DNA of 35,467 nucleotides from Candidatus Omnitrophota bacterium. Its GTDB lineage: Bacteria; Omnitrophota; Gorgyraeia; Gygaellales; Profunditerraquicolaceae. Both the position numbers and the translations under genes were made by a program. The notes below the pieces were generated by a model, which searched no databases, was not told the DNA's origin, and worked only from the letters and a program-made list of their open reading frames with translations. Positions 1 to 8,232 of this stretch are shown piece after piece. Where the stretch lies: the NCBI GenBank assembly GCA_028716705.1, contig JAQUPI010000015.1:1-35467 (forward strand), written 5' to 3'. Numbering within the stretch: the stretch's first letter is position 1; each line of letters begins with the position of its first letter.

Positions 1-1
1 C

Positions 2-76
2 TGCATAGAGGCCTGTCCGACAGGCGCTATTATCTGGAAAGAAGAATCAGCGTTGCCAGCAGGGACTGTCCCATGA
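2..76 (+). CDS. C-terminal end of a 4Fe-4S ferredoxin (partial, 5' end outside window)
   Basis: The window opens inside a reading frame encoding CIEACPTGAI and then about 14 more residues before a TGA stop. The C-x3-C-P spacing followed by T-G-A-I is the classic end of a bacterial-type 4Fe-4S cluster motif, so this is the tail of a ferredoxin or ferredoxin-domain protein. The gene ends 22 bases before the FAD oxidoreductase, and acsB follows that. By analogy with known CO dehydrogenase clusters, where a CooF-type ferredoxin sits next to an FAD/NAD oxidoreductase, it may be an electron carrier for carbonyl metabolism. That role is inferred; only about 24 residues are visible, so overall length and number of clusters are unknown. 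Confidence 0.75.
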   Translation, partial: CIEACPTGAIIWKEESALPAGTVP

Positions 77-98
77 CAAGATAAGGATTGATTGTTAG

Positions 99-1376
99 AT
101 GAGCGAAAAGCAATTCATCATCATCGGCAATTCAGCGGCGGGAATAGCGGCAACCGAGGCGATAAGGCGCAGAGATAACGCCTCAAAGATCATAATCCTA
201 TCTGATGAGGATTATCCGGCTTATTGCCGCTGCCTGATCTCTTATTATTTGGCCGGCGATATCAAAGAGGATAAGCTCTCATACCGTCCGGAGAGTTTTT
301 ATAAAGAGAATAATGCCGAATTATTTTTAAATAAAAAGGTCGCTCGCGTAGACCCGAAGAAAAACCGGGTCATTTGCGAAGACAAGAACCAGTTCTCTTA
401 TGACGCGCTGCTTATAGCCACGGGCGCCTCCCCCAAGATCCCCGAGATCAAAGGGATCAAGAAAAAAGGCGCGTTCGGTTTCCGCAGCATAAAAAATACC
501 AGGGACATATTGGCAGTCGCGCCTGTGACAAAAGCAGCCACTGTCCTGGGCGGCGGGCTGGTCGGCCTCAAGGCAGCCTATGGCCTGAAGAAGAGGAACG
601 TCGAAGTAAAGGTGATCATCAAATCCAAGCAGGTATTATCGCAGATGCTGGATTTTGAGGCCGCCGGATTTGTGCAGAGAAAGCTGGAGGAGAACGGGAT
701 AGAGATCATGCTCGGCCAGGATGCCGCTGAGATCATAGGTAACGGAGACATAAAAGCGGTCAAGCTTGATTCCGGCAAGGTATTTGAATCCACATTGATC
801 ATCGTAGGCAAAGGCGTTTCACCAAATATAGATATAGTCAAGGACACGGATATAAAGATGAACGAAGGTATACTCGCCGATGACTCGATGCGCACGAACA
901 TCCCCAATATTTACGCCGCGGGAGATGTTTGCGAAGGTTTTGACGCCGCCCTGGGCATGCATTCCATAAACGCCCTTTGGCCGATCGCGGTCGAACAGGG
1001 GAAAATAGCCGGAGCGAACATTTGCGGCGAGAATATAGGTTACGAAGGTTCTGTGGGAATGAATTCTATAGAATTCTTCGGCCTGCCGGTGATCTCGCTG
1101 GGTATGTATAAGCTAAAAGACGGGGATACCGGGTTCGAAGAGTTAAAGATCTCCAATATCAAAGATAATGTATATAAGAAGATAATTTTAAAAGACGATC
1201 TCATCAAGGGCGCTGTTTTCGCGGGAAATATCAGGAGCAGCGGAGTTTTCTTGAGGTTGATCAGGGAGCGGGTAAGCGTGTCGCCTTTTAAAGAAAGGTT
1301 ATTGAGCGAGAATTTCGGATACCCGGATATCATGGAATTCGTAAAGGATAAAGACGAGGAGAAATTATATGTCTAA
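99..1376 (+). CDS. FAD-dependent NAD(P) oxidoreductase (FNOR / NADH-rubredoxin or nitrite reductase-like family)
   Basis: This 425-residue protein is a class-I pyridine nucleotide-disulfide oxidoreductase-fold flavoprotein. The N-terminal FAD-binding loop is GNSAAG at residues 10-15, an ATGASP motif lies at 107-112, the NAD(P)-binding loop GGGLVG is at 151-156, and the second FAD motif AAGDV is at 273-277. A C-terminal domain of about 110 residues resembles the reductase dimerisation domain. A CRC pair at residues 43-45 lies in the active-site loop region; I do not know whether it is redox active. It probably moves electrons between NAD(P)H and a ferredoxin or rubredoxin. The neighbours, a ferredoxin upstream and acsB overlapping by 8 bases downstream, suggest it couples pyridine nucleotides to CO/acetyl-CoA chemistry, like the FNOR of CooS-CooF-FNOR clusters. 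The exact partner is not determined by sequence. Confidence 0.88.
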   Translation: MSEKQFIIIGNSAAGIAATEAIRRRDNASKIIILSDEDYPAYCRCLISYYLAGDIKEDKLSYRPESFYKENNAELFLNKKVARVDPKKNRVICEDKNQFSYDALLIATGASPKIPEIKGIKKKGAFGFRSIKNTRDILAVAPVTKAATVLGGGLVGLKAAYGLKKRNVEVKVIIKSKQVLSQMLDFEAAGFVQRKLEENGIEIMLGQDAAEIIGNGDIKAVKLDSGKVFESTLIIVGKGVSPNIDIVKDTDIKMNEGILADDSMRTNIPNIYAAGDVCEGFDAALGMHSINALWPIAVEQGKIAGANICGENIGYEGSVGMNSIEFFGLPVISLGMYKLKDGDTGFEELKISNIKDNVYKKIILKDDLIKGAVFAGNIRSSGVFLRLIRERVSVSPFKERLLSENFGYPDIMEFVKDKDEEKLYV

Positions 1377-3549
1377 GATAGTAGCGGCATCCGCCATAAG
1401 AGGCGCTCATGAAATCTTCAAGGAGGCATCAAGCCTTTTCGATAAAACAGTGGAAGAAAAAGGCCCGGAACAGAAGATCGGATTTCCGGAAACCGCCTTT
1501 TACCTTCCTTTGGCCAACGCCCTTATGGGCATAAAAGTGGAAACGTTGAAGGATGTAAAGCCGGTCTTAGAGCACGCTAAATCCCTGTTGCCGCAAATGC
1601 CTTCTGAGAAGGTCTGGCTGCCTTACCTGGGTGACGCCCTGAACGCGGGGATGTCGGCGCTCTTCTCGGAAGAAATAATTGTCGCTTTGAAGTATCTTAA
1701 CTCCGAAGAGCCGCAAAAGGACTGCAACGGGTTCTTTACGGATACGATCATGCGTTCTTTGGGGATACAGCTGGTAGACGGCCGTATGCCGGGGTTCGCC
1801 GCCATATTAGGCGCGGCGCCCGACAACAAGACCGCCGTGCAGATCGTGCGGGAACTACAGCAAAGAAATATCCTGATCTTCGTAGGTTCTTCAGTAAAGG
1901 GCCGTTCGATCATAGACCAGCTTTTGGAAGAGAATGTCCAGATGGGATGGGATAATTATATCGTCCCTTACGGCAGGGACACCATATCGGCAATATACCC
2001 ATTGAATTGGGCGATCCGTTCGGCATTGACTTTCGGAGGGCTAAAACCGGGCCAGGCCGAGAAGTGCCTTTTATATACAAAGGAGCGCGTATTCGCCTTT
2101 GGTTTGGTGCTCGGCGAGCTGGACGATATAAAATACGCCACCGGCGCCGGGGCGATAAATATGGGTTTTCCCATAATCGCAGACACCGATATCCCGGAAG
2201 TCAAGCCGTCAGGTATCACTACATACGAGGCCCTGGTTAAAGAGCTGGATTACAAGAAGATCGTGCCCCGGTGTATTGAGGTAAGGGGAGTAAAGGTCAA
2301 GGTAAGCTCGATACCAATTCCCGTGCCTTACGCCGCGGCATTTGAAGGGGAACGGGTAAGGAAAGAGCAGCTTTGGGTCGAATTCGGCGGCAAGGGAAGC
2401 GCCTCATTCGAGTACCTGTCCACGAAAAAATCCGAAGAGGTCGAAGACGGAAAAGTCGAGCTTATCGGCCCGGATATCGACCAGCTGGAAAAAGACAAGA
2501 AAGCGATGCCCCTGGCGATCATCGCCGAGGTATCCGGCCGCAAGATGCAAAAGGACTTTGAGCCTATCCTGGAGCGCCAGATACACCGTTTCGTAAATTA
2601 CGCCATGGGGATCATGCATATAGGCCAGCGCGATATGAACTGGATACGCGTTTCCAATGACGCTTTTAACAAGGGCTTCAGGCTAAAACATATCGGGGTG
2701 ATCCTGCATGCCATGCTGCACCAGGAATACAGCGCCATACTGGATAAGGTGCAGGTGAAGATCTATACAAGGACGGAAGACGTAGACAAGTTTTTGCCCG
2801 CGGCGAAGAAGGTGTTTGACGAGCGCGATGAACGCATCAGCGGCATGACCGACGAGAGCGTGGATACTTTTTACTCTTGTACCTTATGCCAATCCTTCGC
2901 CCCTAACCATGTTTGCATAATCACCCCTGAGCGGCTGGGTTTATGCGGAGCTTATTCCTGGCTCGACGGGAAGGCCTCTTACGAGATCGTCCCCACGGGC
3001 CCGAACCAGCCGGTTCTGAAAGGCCAGACGCTCGATGAGCGGCTGGGCCAGTGGAAGAATATAAACGATTTTCTTTATCAGAAATCCAACAAAGCCATAG
3101 ATAAGGTAAGCATGTATTCCCTGATGGATTCTCCCCAGTCTTCCTGCGGCTGCTTTGAATGTATCGTGGCGATAATCCCCGAAGCCAACGGCGTAATGAT
3201 CGTGCACCGAGATTACCCCGGCATGACGCCGAGCGGGATGAGTTTTACAACGCTGGCAGGTTCAGTGGGAGGAGGGGTGCAGACTCCGGGTTTCCTCGGC
3301 GTAGGAAAATTATACATTGTAAGCAAGAAATTCATCTCTGCCGAAGGCGGCCTTAAGCGTCTGGTGTGGATGCCGAAGGAATTAAAGGAGCTTTTGGGGG
3401 ACAGGTTAAGGAAACGCTGCCAGGAGATAGGGGAACCGGATCTGGCCGATAAGATCGCGGATGAAACCCAGGCCACGACCCAGGAGGAATTATTGGCTTA
3501 TCTGGAGAAGGTAGGCCACCCGGCTTTAACCCTGCCGCCTATCCTGTAA
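1369..3549 (+). CDS. acsB: CO-methylating acetyl-CoA synthase, bacterial type (CODH/ACS alpha/beta catalytic subunit)
   Basis: This subunit assembles acetyl-CoA from CO, a methyl group on the corrinoid protein, and CoA, the last step of the Wood-Ljungdahl pathway. At 726 residues it matches the full-length bacterial enzyme (Moorella about 729) and keeps the N-terminal CODH-docking domain that archaeal CdhC lacks. The A-cluster ligands are all present. Cys504, Cys507, Cys516 and Cys526 form the 4Fe-4S site (spacing C-x2-C-x8-C-x9-C). Cys593-Gly-Cys595 is the C-G-C motif that binds the distal nickel and bridges to the proximal metal. Each position is offset by two from the Moorella numbering, so the active site appears intact. 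The start overlaps the oxidoreductase gene by 8 bases, indicating one transcript. Other Wood-Ljungdahl genes (acsA, acsC, acsD, acsE) are not downstream and would have to lie to the left of the window or elsewhere. Confidence 0.97.
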   Translation: MSKIVAASAIRGAHEIFKEASSLFDKTVEEKGPEQKIGFPETAFYLPLANALMGIKVETLKDVKPVLEHAKSLLPQMPSEKVWLPYLGDALNAGMSALFSEEIIVALKYLNSEEPQKDCNGFFTDTIMRSLGIQLVDGRMPGFAAILGAAPDNKTAVQIVRELQQRNILIFVGSSVKGRSIIDQLLEENVQMGWDNYIVPYGRDTISAIYPLNWAIRSALTFGGLKPGQAEKCLLYTKERVFAFGLVLGELDDIKYATGAGAINMGFPIIADTDIPEVKPSGITTYEALVKELDYKKIVPRCIEVRGVKVKVSSIPIPVPYAAAFEGERVRKEQLWVEFGGKGSASFEYLSTKKSEEVEDGKVELIGPDIDQLEKDKKAMPLAIIAEVSGRKMQKDFEPILERQIHRFVNYAMGIMHIGQRDMNWIRVSNDAFNKGFRLKHIGVILHAMLHQEYSAILDKVQVKIYTRTEDVDKFLPAAKKVFDERDERISGMTDESVDTFYSCTLCQSFAPNHVCIITPERLGLCGAYSWLDGKASYEIVPTGPNQPVLKGQTLDERLGQWKNINDFLYQKSNKAIDKVSMYSLMDSPQSSCGCFECIVAIIPEANGVMIVHRDYPGMTPSGMSFTTLAGSVGGGVQTPGFLGVGKLYIVSKKFISAEGGLKRLVWMPKELKELLGDRLRKRCQEIGEPDLADKIADETQATTQEELLAYLEKVGHPALTLPPIL

Positions 3550-3700
3550 ACCGGTAAAATTTTTCTTGATTTCTCCTGATTTTTCATATATTGTATAGAG
3601 GAACCACAAATACTAACCTGCAGGATTTTCGTTCACGCCTTAACAATTTCCATGACTGATTAACGGTTGAAAGCTACCCGGCGAAATCACACGCCTTTTA
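3550..3700. other. Intergenic gap between acsB and polA
   Basis: This 151-base AT-rich gap contains no open frame of note. A poor promoter-like pair (TTGATT at 3566-3571 and TATATT at 3587-3592, 15 bases apart) is the only candidate for transcription of the polA run. No terminator hairpin with a U-tract and no riboswitch I recognise was found. Confidence 0.4.
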
Positions 3701-6235
3701 ATGTCTAAGCCCAAACTATTTCTAATCGACGCCACGGCTTTTTGCTACCGGGCATTCTATGCCATTTCGGGGCTTGCTACATCTTACGGCCAGCCGACGA
3801 ACGCGGTTTACGGTTTTGTGAACATGCTGAACAAGGTGCTCAAGGATAAAAAACCAGAGCTTTTGGCTGTATGTTTCGATGTGTCCAGGGATACTTTCCG
3901 GACAAAAAAATTCGCCGATTATAAAATAAAGCGCCCGCCAATGCCGGATGGCCTTTCCAGCCAGCTGCCTATAATTAAGCAGATAATTTCCGCTTATGGG
4001 ATCGCTATCTTTGAGAAGAAAGGCTATGAAGCGGACGACATAATCGCCACGCTTACCCGCATGGCCAGGGAAAAAGGGATGTCCGCTACAATCATAAGTT
4101 CGGATAAGGATATATTGCAGCTGGTGGATGAAGAAACGACGGTATTCAGCCCCTATAAAGACGAGGGGGTCAATTATGACAAGGAAAAAGTCCGCGAACG
4201 CTTTGGCGTCCCCGCGGAAAAGATCATCGATATCGTCGCCTTAATGGGTGATGAAGTGGATAATATCCCGGGGATCAAAGGGATCGGAGAAAAGACCGCC
4301 GCGGCTTTGATAAAGGAATTCGGTTCTGTTGACAACTTATTACAAAACAAAGAGAAAATAAAGGCGGAAAAAGTCCGTACGGCGGTCATGGATAACGTGG
4401 AGACGATAAAATTAAACCGGGAATTAGCCGAACTCGACTCCAAAATAGACCTGGAATTCGATATCGACAAATTAAGGATAGGAAAGCCGGATAATCAGGA
4501 GCTGGCCAAGCTTTTTCAAAACCTTGAATTCAGGAAATTATTGAAAGACCTGGATGTAATGGAAGAAGATAGGCCGGCGGATGCGGAAGCGGCCTTGCTG
4601 AAGGGATCCGATCTAAAAGGTTTGCTTTCCGAGGATGAGCTTATCATCTGCGGGAATAAAGGCGATGACCTGGTGATCTGCGCCAAGAATGATTTCTTTA
4701 AGGTCCTTCCCGGCCTGGATATAAAAGCGGTGTTAGCCGACCATCAAATAAAGAAAATAGGGCACAACTTGAAGAAAATCGCCGTTTCTTTGGCGGGTGA
4801 GGATACTTCTCTGGGGGGCATTTATTTCGACGCGATGGTGGCCGCTTACCTGATCAACCCTTCCCGGGGCGGCTATGAGTTAAGCGACCTGGCTTTGGAA
4901 TTCCTGGGTGAATTGATCAAACCTGCCTCGCTTACCGGTTTAAGGGCGGCGCAGGTCATCAAACGGTTAAGGCCTAAATTAGAGAAGGAACTGCGGGAAA
5001 AGTCCCTTTGGAGCCTTTTCCATGATATCGAGATGCCGCTCGTCGAAGTCCTCGCGCAAATGGAAATTACGGGCATAAGGATAGACTGGGAGATATTGAG
5101 CGGGCTTTCCAAGGAACTGGAAAAGAGGCTTATCGAATTAATAGAAGACATATATGAATTAAGCGGGACGGAGTTTAACATTAATTCCCCTAAACAATTA
5201 CGGGATATATTATTCGACAGGTTAAAGCTTCCAGTCGTAAAAAGGTCCAAAACCGGGCCTTCTACCGATGAAGAAGTATTAAGGAAATTGGCGGATAAGC
5301 ACAAGCTTCCGGCTTTACTATTGGAATACAGGCAGCTGACAAAACTTAAATCCGCGTATATCGACTCCCTGCCCTCTTTAAAGGATGAAAAAACCGGCCG
5401 GATCCATACCCGTTTCAACCAAACAGTCACAGAGACCGGAAGGTTAAGCTCAAGCGAGCCAAATCTGCAGAATATCCCCGTAAAAACAGATCTGGGCAGG
5501 AATATCAGGCGGGCGATCGTGTCCCTTACCAAAGACAGCTATCTTTTATCCTGCGACTATTCGCAGGTGGAATTACGGATATTGGCCCATATCTCTAGAG
5601 ACGAAAACATGATCCTGGCCTTTAAGCAAGACAAAGACGTGCATAAATTTACCGCGTCTTTGATCTGCGGCCTTGAAGAGAAGGATATCACGGGTATGAT
5701 GCGCGAGTCAGCCAAGAGGGTAAACTTCGGCATCATTTACGGTTTAAGCTCATTCGGGCTCTCGCGCGACCTGGGTCTGAGCATTGAGGAGGCGCAGAGT
5801 TTTATCGACGCTTATTTCCTGCGCTACCCCCGCGTAAAGGATTATGTGGAAGAACAGATAGCTTTCGCCAGAAAAGAAGGGTACGTGGCGACGATCTTAG
5901 GCAGGAGAAGGTACCTGCCGGAGATCAATAATAAAAACCAGATGATCAGGCAGATGGCTGAAAGGCAGGCGATAAATACACCGATACAGGGTTCAGCCAG
6001 CGACCTGATAAAGTCGGCGATGATCAAGATCCACGAGGGAATAAGAAGCAGGGGCCTTAGGGCGAAAATGATCATACAGATCCATGACGAGCTTGTCTTT
6101 GACTGCCCCAGGGAAGAAATCGATGAATTAACAGAGTTGATCAGGGACAGAATGGAAAACGTCATGAAATTAGAAGTGCCCATTAAGGTGGATATCAAAA
6201 AAGGGAAGAATTGGCTGGAGATGGAATCATTATAA
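3701..6235 (+). CDS. polA: DNA polymerase I
   Basis: The 844-residue protein has an N-terminal 5'-nuclease domain (about 1-290), a central 3'-5' exonuclease-fold region (about 300-470) and a C-terminal family A polymerase domain. Polymerase motif A is DYSQVELRIL with Asp619. Motif B is KRVNFGIIYG, with the Phe that favours deoxy over dideoxy substrates. Motif C is IHDELV with Asp796-Glu797. The central region lacks the D-x-E motif expected near its start, so proofreading is probably absent, as in Thermus and Bacillus enzymes. It acts in Okazaki fragment maturation and excision repair. No Shine-Dalgarno sequence precedes the ATG, but the protein begins where family members do. It stands 151 bases after acsB and heads a tight gene run. 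Confidence 0.97.
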   Translation: MSKPKLFLIDATAFCYRAFYAISGLATSYGQPTNAVYGFVNMLNKVLKDKKPELLAVCFDVSRDTFRTKKFADYKIKRPPMPDGLSSQLPIIKQIISAYGIAIFEKKGYEADDIIATLTRMAREKGMSATIISSDKDILQLVDEETTVFSPYKDEGVNYDKEKVRERFGVPAEKIIDIVALMGDEVDNIPGIKGIGEKTAAALIKEFGSVDNLLQNKEKIKAEKVRTAVMDNVETIKLNRELAELDSKIDLEFDIDKLRIGKPDNQELAKLFQNLEFRKLLKDLDVMEEDRPADAEAALLKGSDLKGLLSEDELIICGNKGDDLVICAKNDFFKVLPGLDIKAVLADHQIKKIGHNLKKIAVSLAGEDTSLGGIYFDAMVAAYLINPSRGGYELSDLALEFLGELIKPASLTGLRAAQVIKRLRPKLEKELREKSLWSLFHDIEMPLVEVLAQMEITGIRIDWEILSGLSKELEKRLIELIEDIYELSGTEFNINSPKQLRDILFDRLKLPVVKRSKTGPSTDEEVLRKLADKHKLPALLLEYRQLTKLKSAYIDSLPSLKDEKTGRIHTRFNQTVTETGRLSSSEPNLQNIPVKTDLGRNIRRAIVSLTKDSYLLSCDYSQVELRILAHISRDENMILAFKQDKDVHKFTASLICGLEEKDITGMMRESAKRVNFGIIYGLSSFGLSRDLGLSIEEAQSFIDAYFLRYPRVKDYVEEQIAFARKEGYVATILGRRRYLPEINNKNQMIRQMAERQAINTPIQGSASDLIKSAMIKIHEGIRSRGLRAKMIIQIHDELVFDCPREEIDELTELIRDRMENVMKLEVPIKVDIKKGKNWLEMESL

Positions 6236-6245
6236 GGAGGGTCAG

Positions 6246-7640
6246 ATGAAAATAGCGGTTTGCGCATCCGAGGTAGTTCCTTTCGCGAAAACAGGGGGAT
6301 TGGCGGACGTTGCCGGGGCTTTGCCTGTGGAATTAGAGGCCTTAGGCCATGAAGTGGTAATAATCATGCCCAGGTACAAGGCGATACAGGAGCCCAAATT
6401 CAAGATACAAAAATTAAAAGAGGGCGTTTCTTATTCGGTTACCGGAAAGAAGATAAAAGTGTATTTCATAGAGAACGAAGCGTACTTTAACCGCGACGGA
6501 TTGTACGGAGACAAAGCCGGGGACTACAAGGATAACCTGGACAGGTTCTCTTGCTACAGCAATGGCGCCCTGGACCTGCTTAAGGAAATAAACTTTAAGG
6601 CGGATATCATTCATTGCCATGACTGGCAAAGCGCCCTTGTGCTTATATACCTCAAGACGCATAAGCGCGATGACCCATTTTACCGCGATACCAGGACTGT
6701 ATTCACCATACACAATATCGGTTACCAGGGGCTTTTTCCTAAAGATGAATTTCCCAAATTAGGCATCGGCTGGGAGTACTTCAACATGGAGAAGCTTGAA
6801 TTCTATGATAAGATCAACCTCTTAAAGGGCGGGATGGTCTTTTCCGATATAATAAACACCGTCAGCCCGACTTACGCCAAGGAGATACAGACAAAAGAAT
6901 TCGGTTACGGCCTTGAAGGTGTCCTGGGTAAACGTAAACGCGATGTCTTCGGCATATTGAACGGGCTGGATTACTCCATCTGGAATCCAGAGACGGACAA
7001 ATTCATCGCCAAGAATTTCTCACTTAAGAACATAGAAGGCAAGAACGTTGATAAAGCGGATCTGCAAAAGATCTGCGGTCTGCCTGTCGACGCCAAGATC
7101 CCTCTTTTCGGAGTCGTGTCCCGCCTGGCGGAACAGAAGGGGTTCGATATTCTCGCGGAGGCGATAGAAAAGATCTGCCGCATGAAGCTGCAGCTGGTCA
7201 TCCTGGGGACAGGGGATATGAAATACCATACCCTGCTGGGCGATATCGCGAAGAAGTACCCCAAGGTCGTCTCTCTGCATCTTAAATTCGACGACACGCT
7301 GGCCCACAAGATATACGCCGGTTCCGACATATTCCTTATGCCGTCGAAATACGAACCCTGCGGTCTCGGCCAGCTCATCAGCATGAGTTACGGGACAATA
7401 CCCCTGGTCTTCAAAACCGGAGGCCTCGCGGATACCGTGACCACCCATGACGGATTTGTGTTCGATAAATATAAAAGCGCGGACTTGATAAAGACGCTCG
7501 AAAAGGCGGTCAAGGCCTTTAAAGATCAGAATGAATGGCTCAAACTAATGCGCAAGGCCATGCAGAATAATTTCTCCTGGAAGGAATCGGCAAAGGATTA
7601 TATATCGCTGTATGAGAAAGCAAAATCCAAGTCGCGGTAA
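6246..7640 (+). CDS. glgA: Glycogen synthase (ADP-glucose type, GT5)
   Basis: This 464-residue glycosyltransferase extends alpha-1,4-glucan chains from ADP-glucose. It starts with the family signature: KTGGLADV at residues 15-22 is the nucleotide-sugar binding loop. The C-terminal half carries the EPCGLGQL segment followed by Y-G-T, corresponding to the catalytic E-x7-E region of GT5 enzymes. Its length is close to E. coli GlgA (477). The start is supported by a strong AAGGAGG at 6234-6240, five bases upstream and overlapping the polA stop codon. The polA-glgA pairing looks positional rather than functional. No glgC or glgB lies in the window, so the rest of glycogen metabolism must be elsewhere. 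Confidence 0.95.
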   Translation: MKIAVCASEVVPFAKTGGLADVAGALPVELEALGHEVVIIMPRYKAIQEPKFKIQKLKEGVSYSVTGKKIKVYFIENEAYFNRDGLYGDKAGDYKDNLDRFSCYSNGALDLLKEINFKADIIHCHDWQSALVLIYLKTHKRDDPFYRDTRTVFTIHNIGYQGLFPKDEFPKLGIGWEYFNMEKLEFYDKINLLKGGMVFSDIINTVSPTYAKEIQTKEFGYGLEGVLGKRKRDVFGILNGLDYSIWNPETDKFIAKNFSLKNIEGKNVDKADLQKICGLPVDAKIPLFGVVSRLAEQKGFDILAEAIEKICRMKLQLVILGTGDMKYHTLLGDIAKKYPKVVSLHLKFDDTLAHKIYAGSDIFLMPSKYEPCGLGQLISMSYGTIPLVFKTGGLADTVTTHDGFVFDKYKSADLIKTLEKAVKAFKDQNEWLKLMRKAMQNNFSWKESAKDYISLYEKAKSKSR

Positions 7641-7650
7641 GGGAAAGATT

Positions 7651-8232
7651 GTGATCGGGCTCACGGGCAGTTTCGGGAGCGGAAAGACGACCGTAGCGCG
7701 CATCTTCAGGTCTTACGGCGCCCAGATCATCGACGCCGATAAGATCGCCCACAGCGTCATCAGGCCGGGCACAGAAGCATACAGGAAGATAACCGGCATT
7801 TTCGGTCAAAAGGTCGTAAAAAAGGGGGCCGGCATAGACCGCAAGGTTTTGGCCCGGATCGTATTCGGCAATGAAGCCCTTTTAACCAAGCTTAACAGTA
7901 TTGTCCATCCGGAAGTGATCAAGGTGGTCAAGAAAAAGATAAAGGCTTCTTCCAAAAAGATCATCGTGTTGGACGCGCCCTTATTGATCGAGGCCGGCCT
8001 GGGGAAAATAACCGATAAGCTGGTCGTGGTAAAGGCCGCCAGAAATAAACAAATAGAAAGAGTTCATAAGAGGATGGGCCTGAGCAGGGTAGAGGCGTTA
8101 AAAAGGATTAATTTCCAAGTTCCCCTGCGGGATAAAGTCCGCCTAGCGGATTTTGTAATAGATAATAACGGGAATATCGAAAAAACAAAAAACCAGGTCA
8201 AGAGTATAAGGAGGATGTTGTGGAGAAATTAG
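7651..8232 (+). CDS. coaE: Dephospho-CoA kinase
   Basis: CoaE phosphorylates the ribose 3'-OH of dephospho-CoA, the last step of coenzyme A synthesis. The P-loop GSFGSGKT follows directly after VIGLTG, the standard beginning of the family, and an [11 protein letters not shown] segment further on is typical of the substrate region. I place the start at GTG 7651 because AAGGGA lies at 7639-7644 with 6 bases of spacing and because CoaE proteins normally begin within a few residues of this motif. That gives 193 residues. An in-frame ATG at 7612 would add 13 residues and overlap glgA by 29 bases, with no ribosome-binding site in front. The 3' end overlaps rho by 13 bases, implying translational coupling. 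CoA supply is relevant to acsB nearby, but the cluster also makes sense as plain housekeeping. Confidence 0.93.
   Translation: MIGLTGSFGSGKTTVARIFRSYGAQIIDADKIAHSVIRPGTEAYRKITGIFGQKVVKKGAGIDRKVLARIVFGNEALLTKLNSIVHPEVIKVVKKKIKASSKKIIVLDAPLLIEAGLGKITDKLVVVKAARNKQIERVHKRMGLSRVEALKRINFQVPLRDKVRLADFVIDNNGNIEKTKNQVKSIRRMLWRN

Noticed and set aside
3550-3700. Possible riboswitch upstream of polA
   Set aside because: I could not match the gap to any known aptamer core, and polA is not a usual riboswitch target.
4873-5532. A 219-codon open frame on the minus strand inside polA
   Set aside because: It lies entirely antisense to the well-conserved polymerase domain, has no recognisable motif and reflects the codon pattern of polA.
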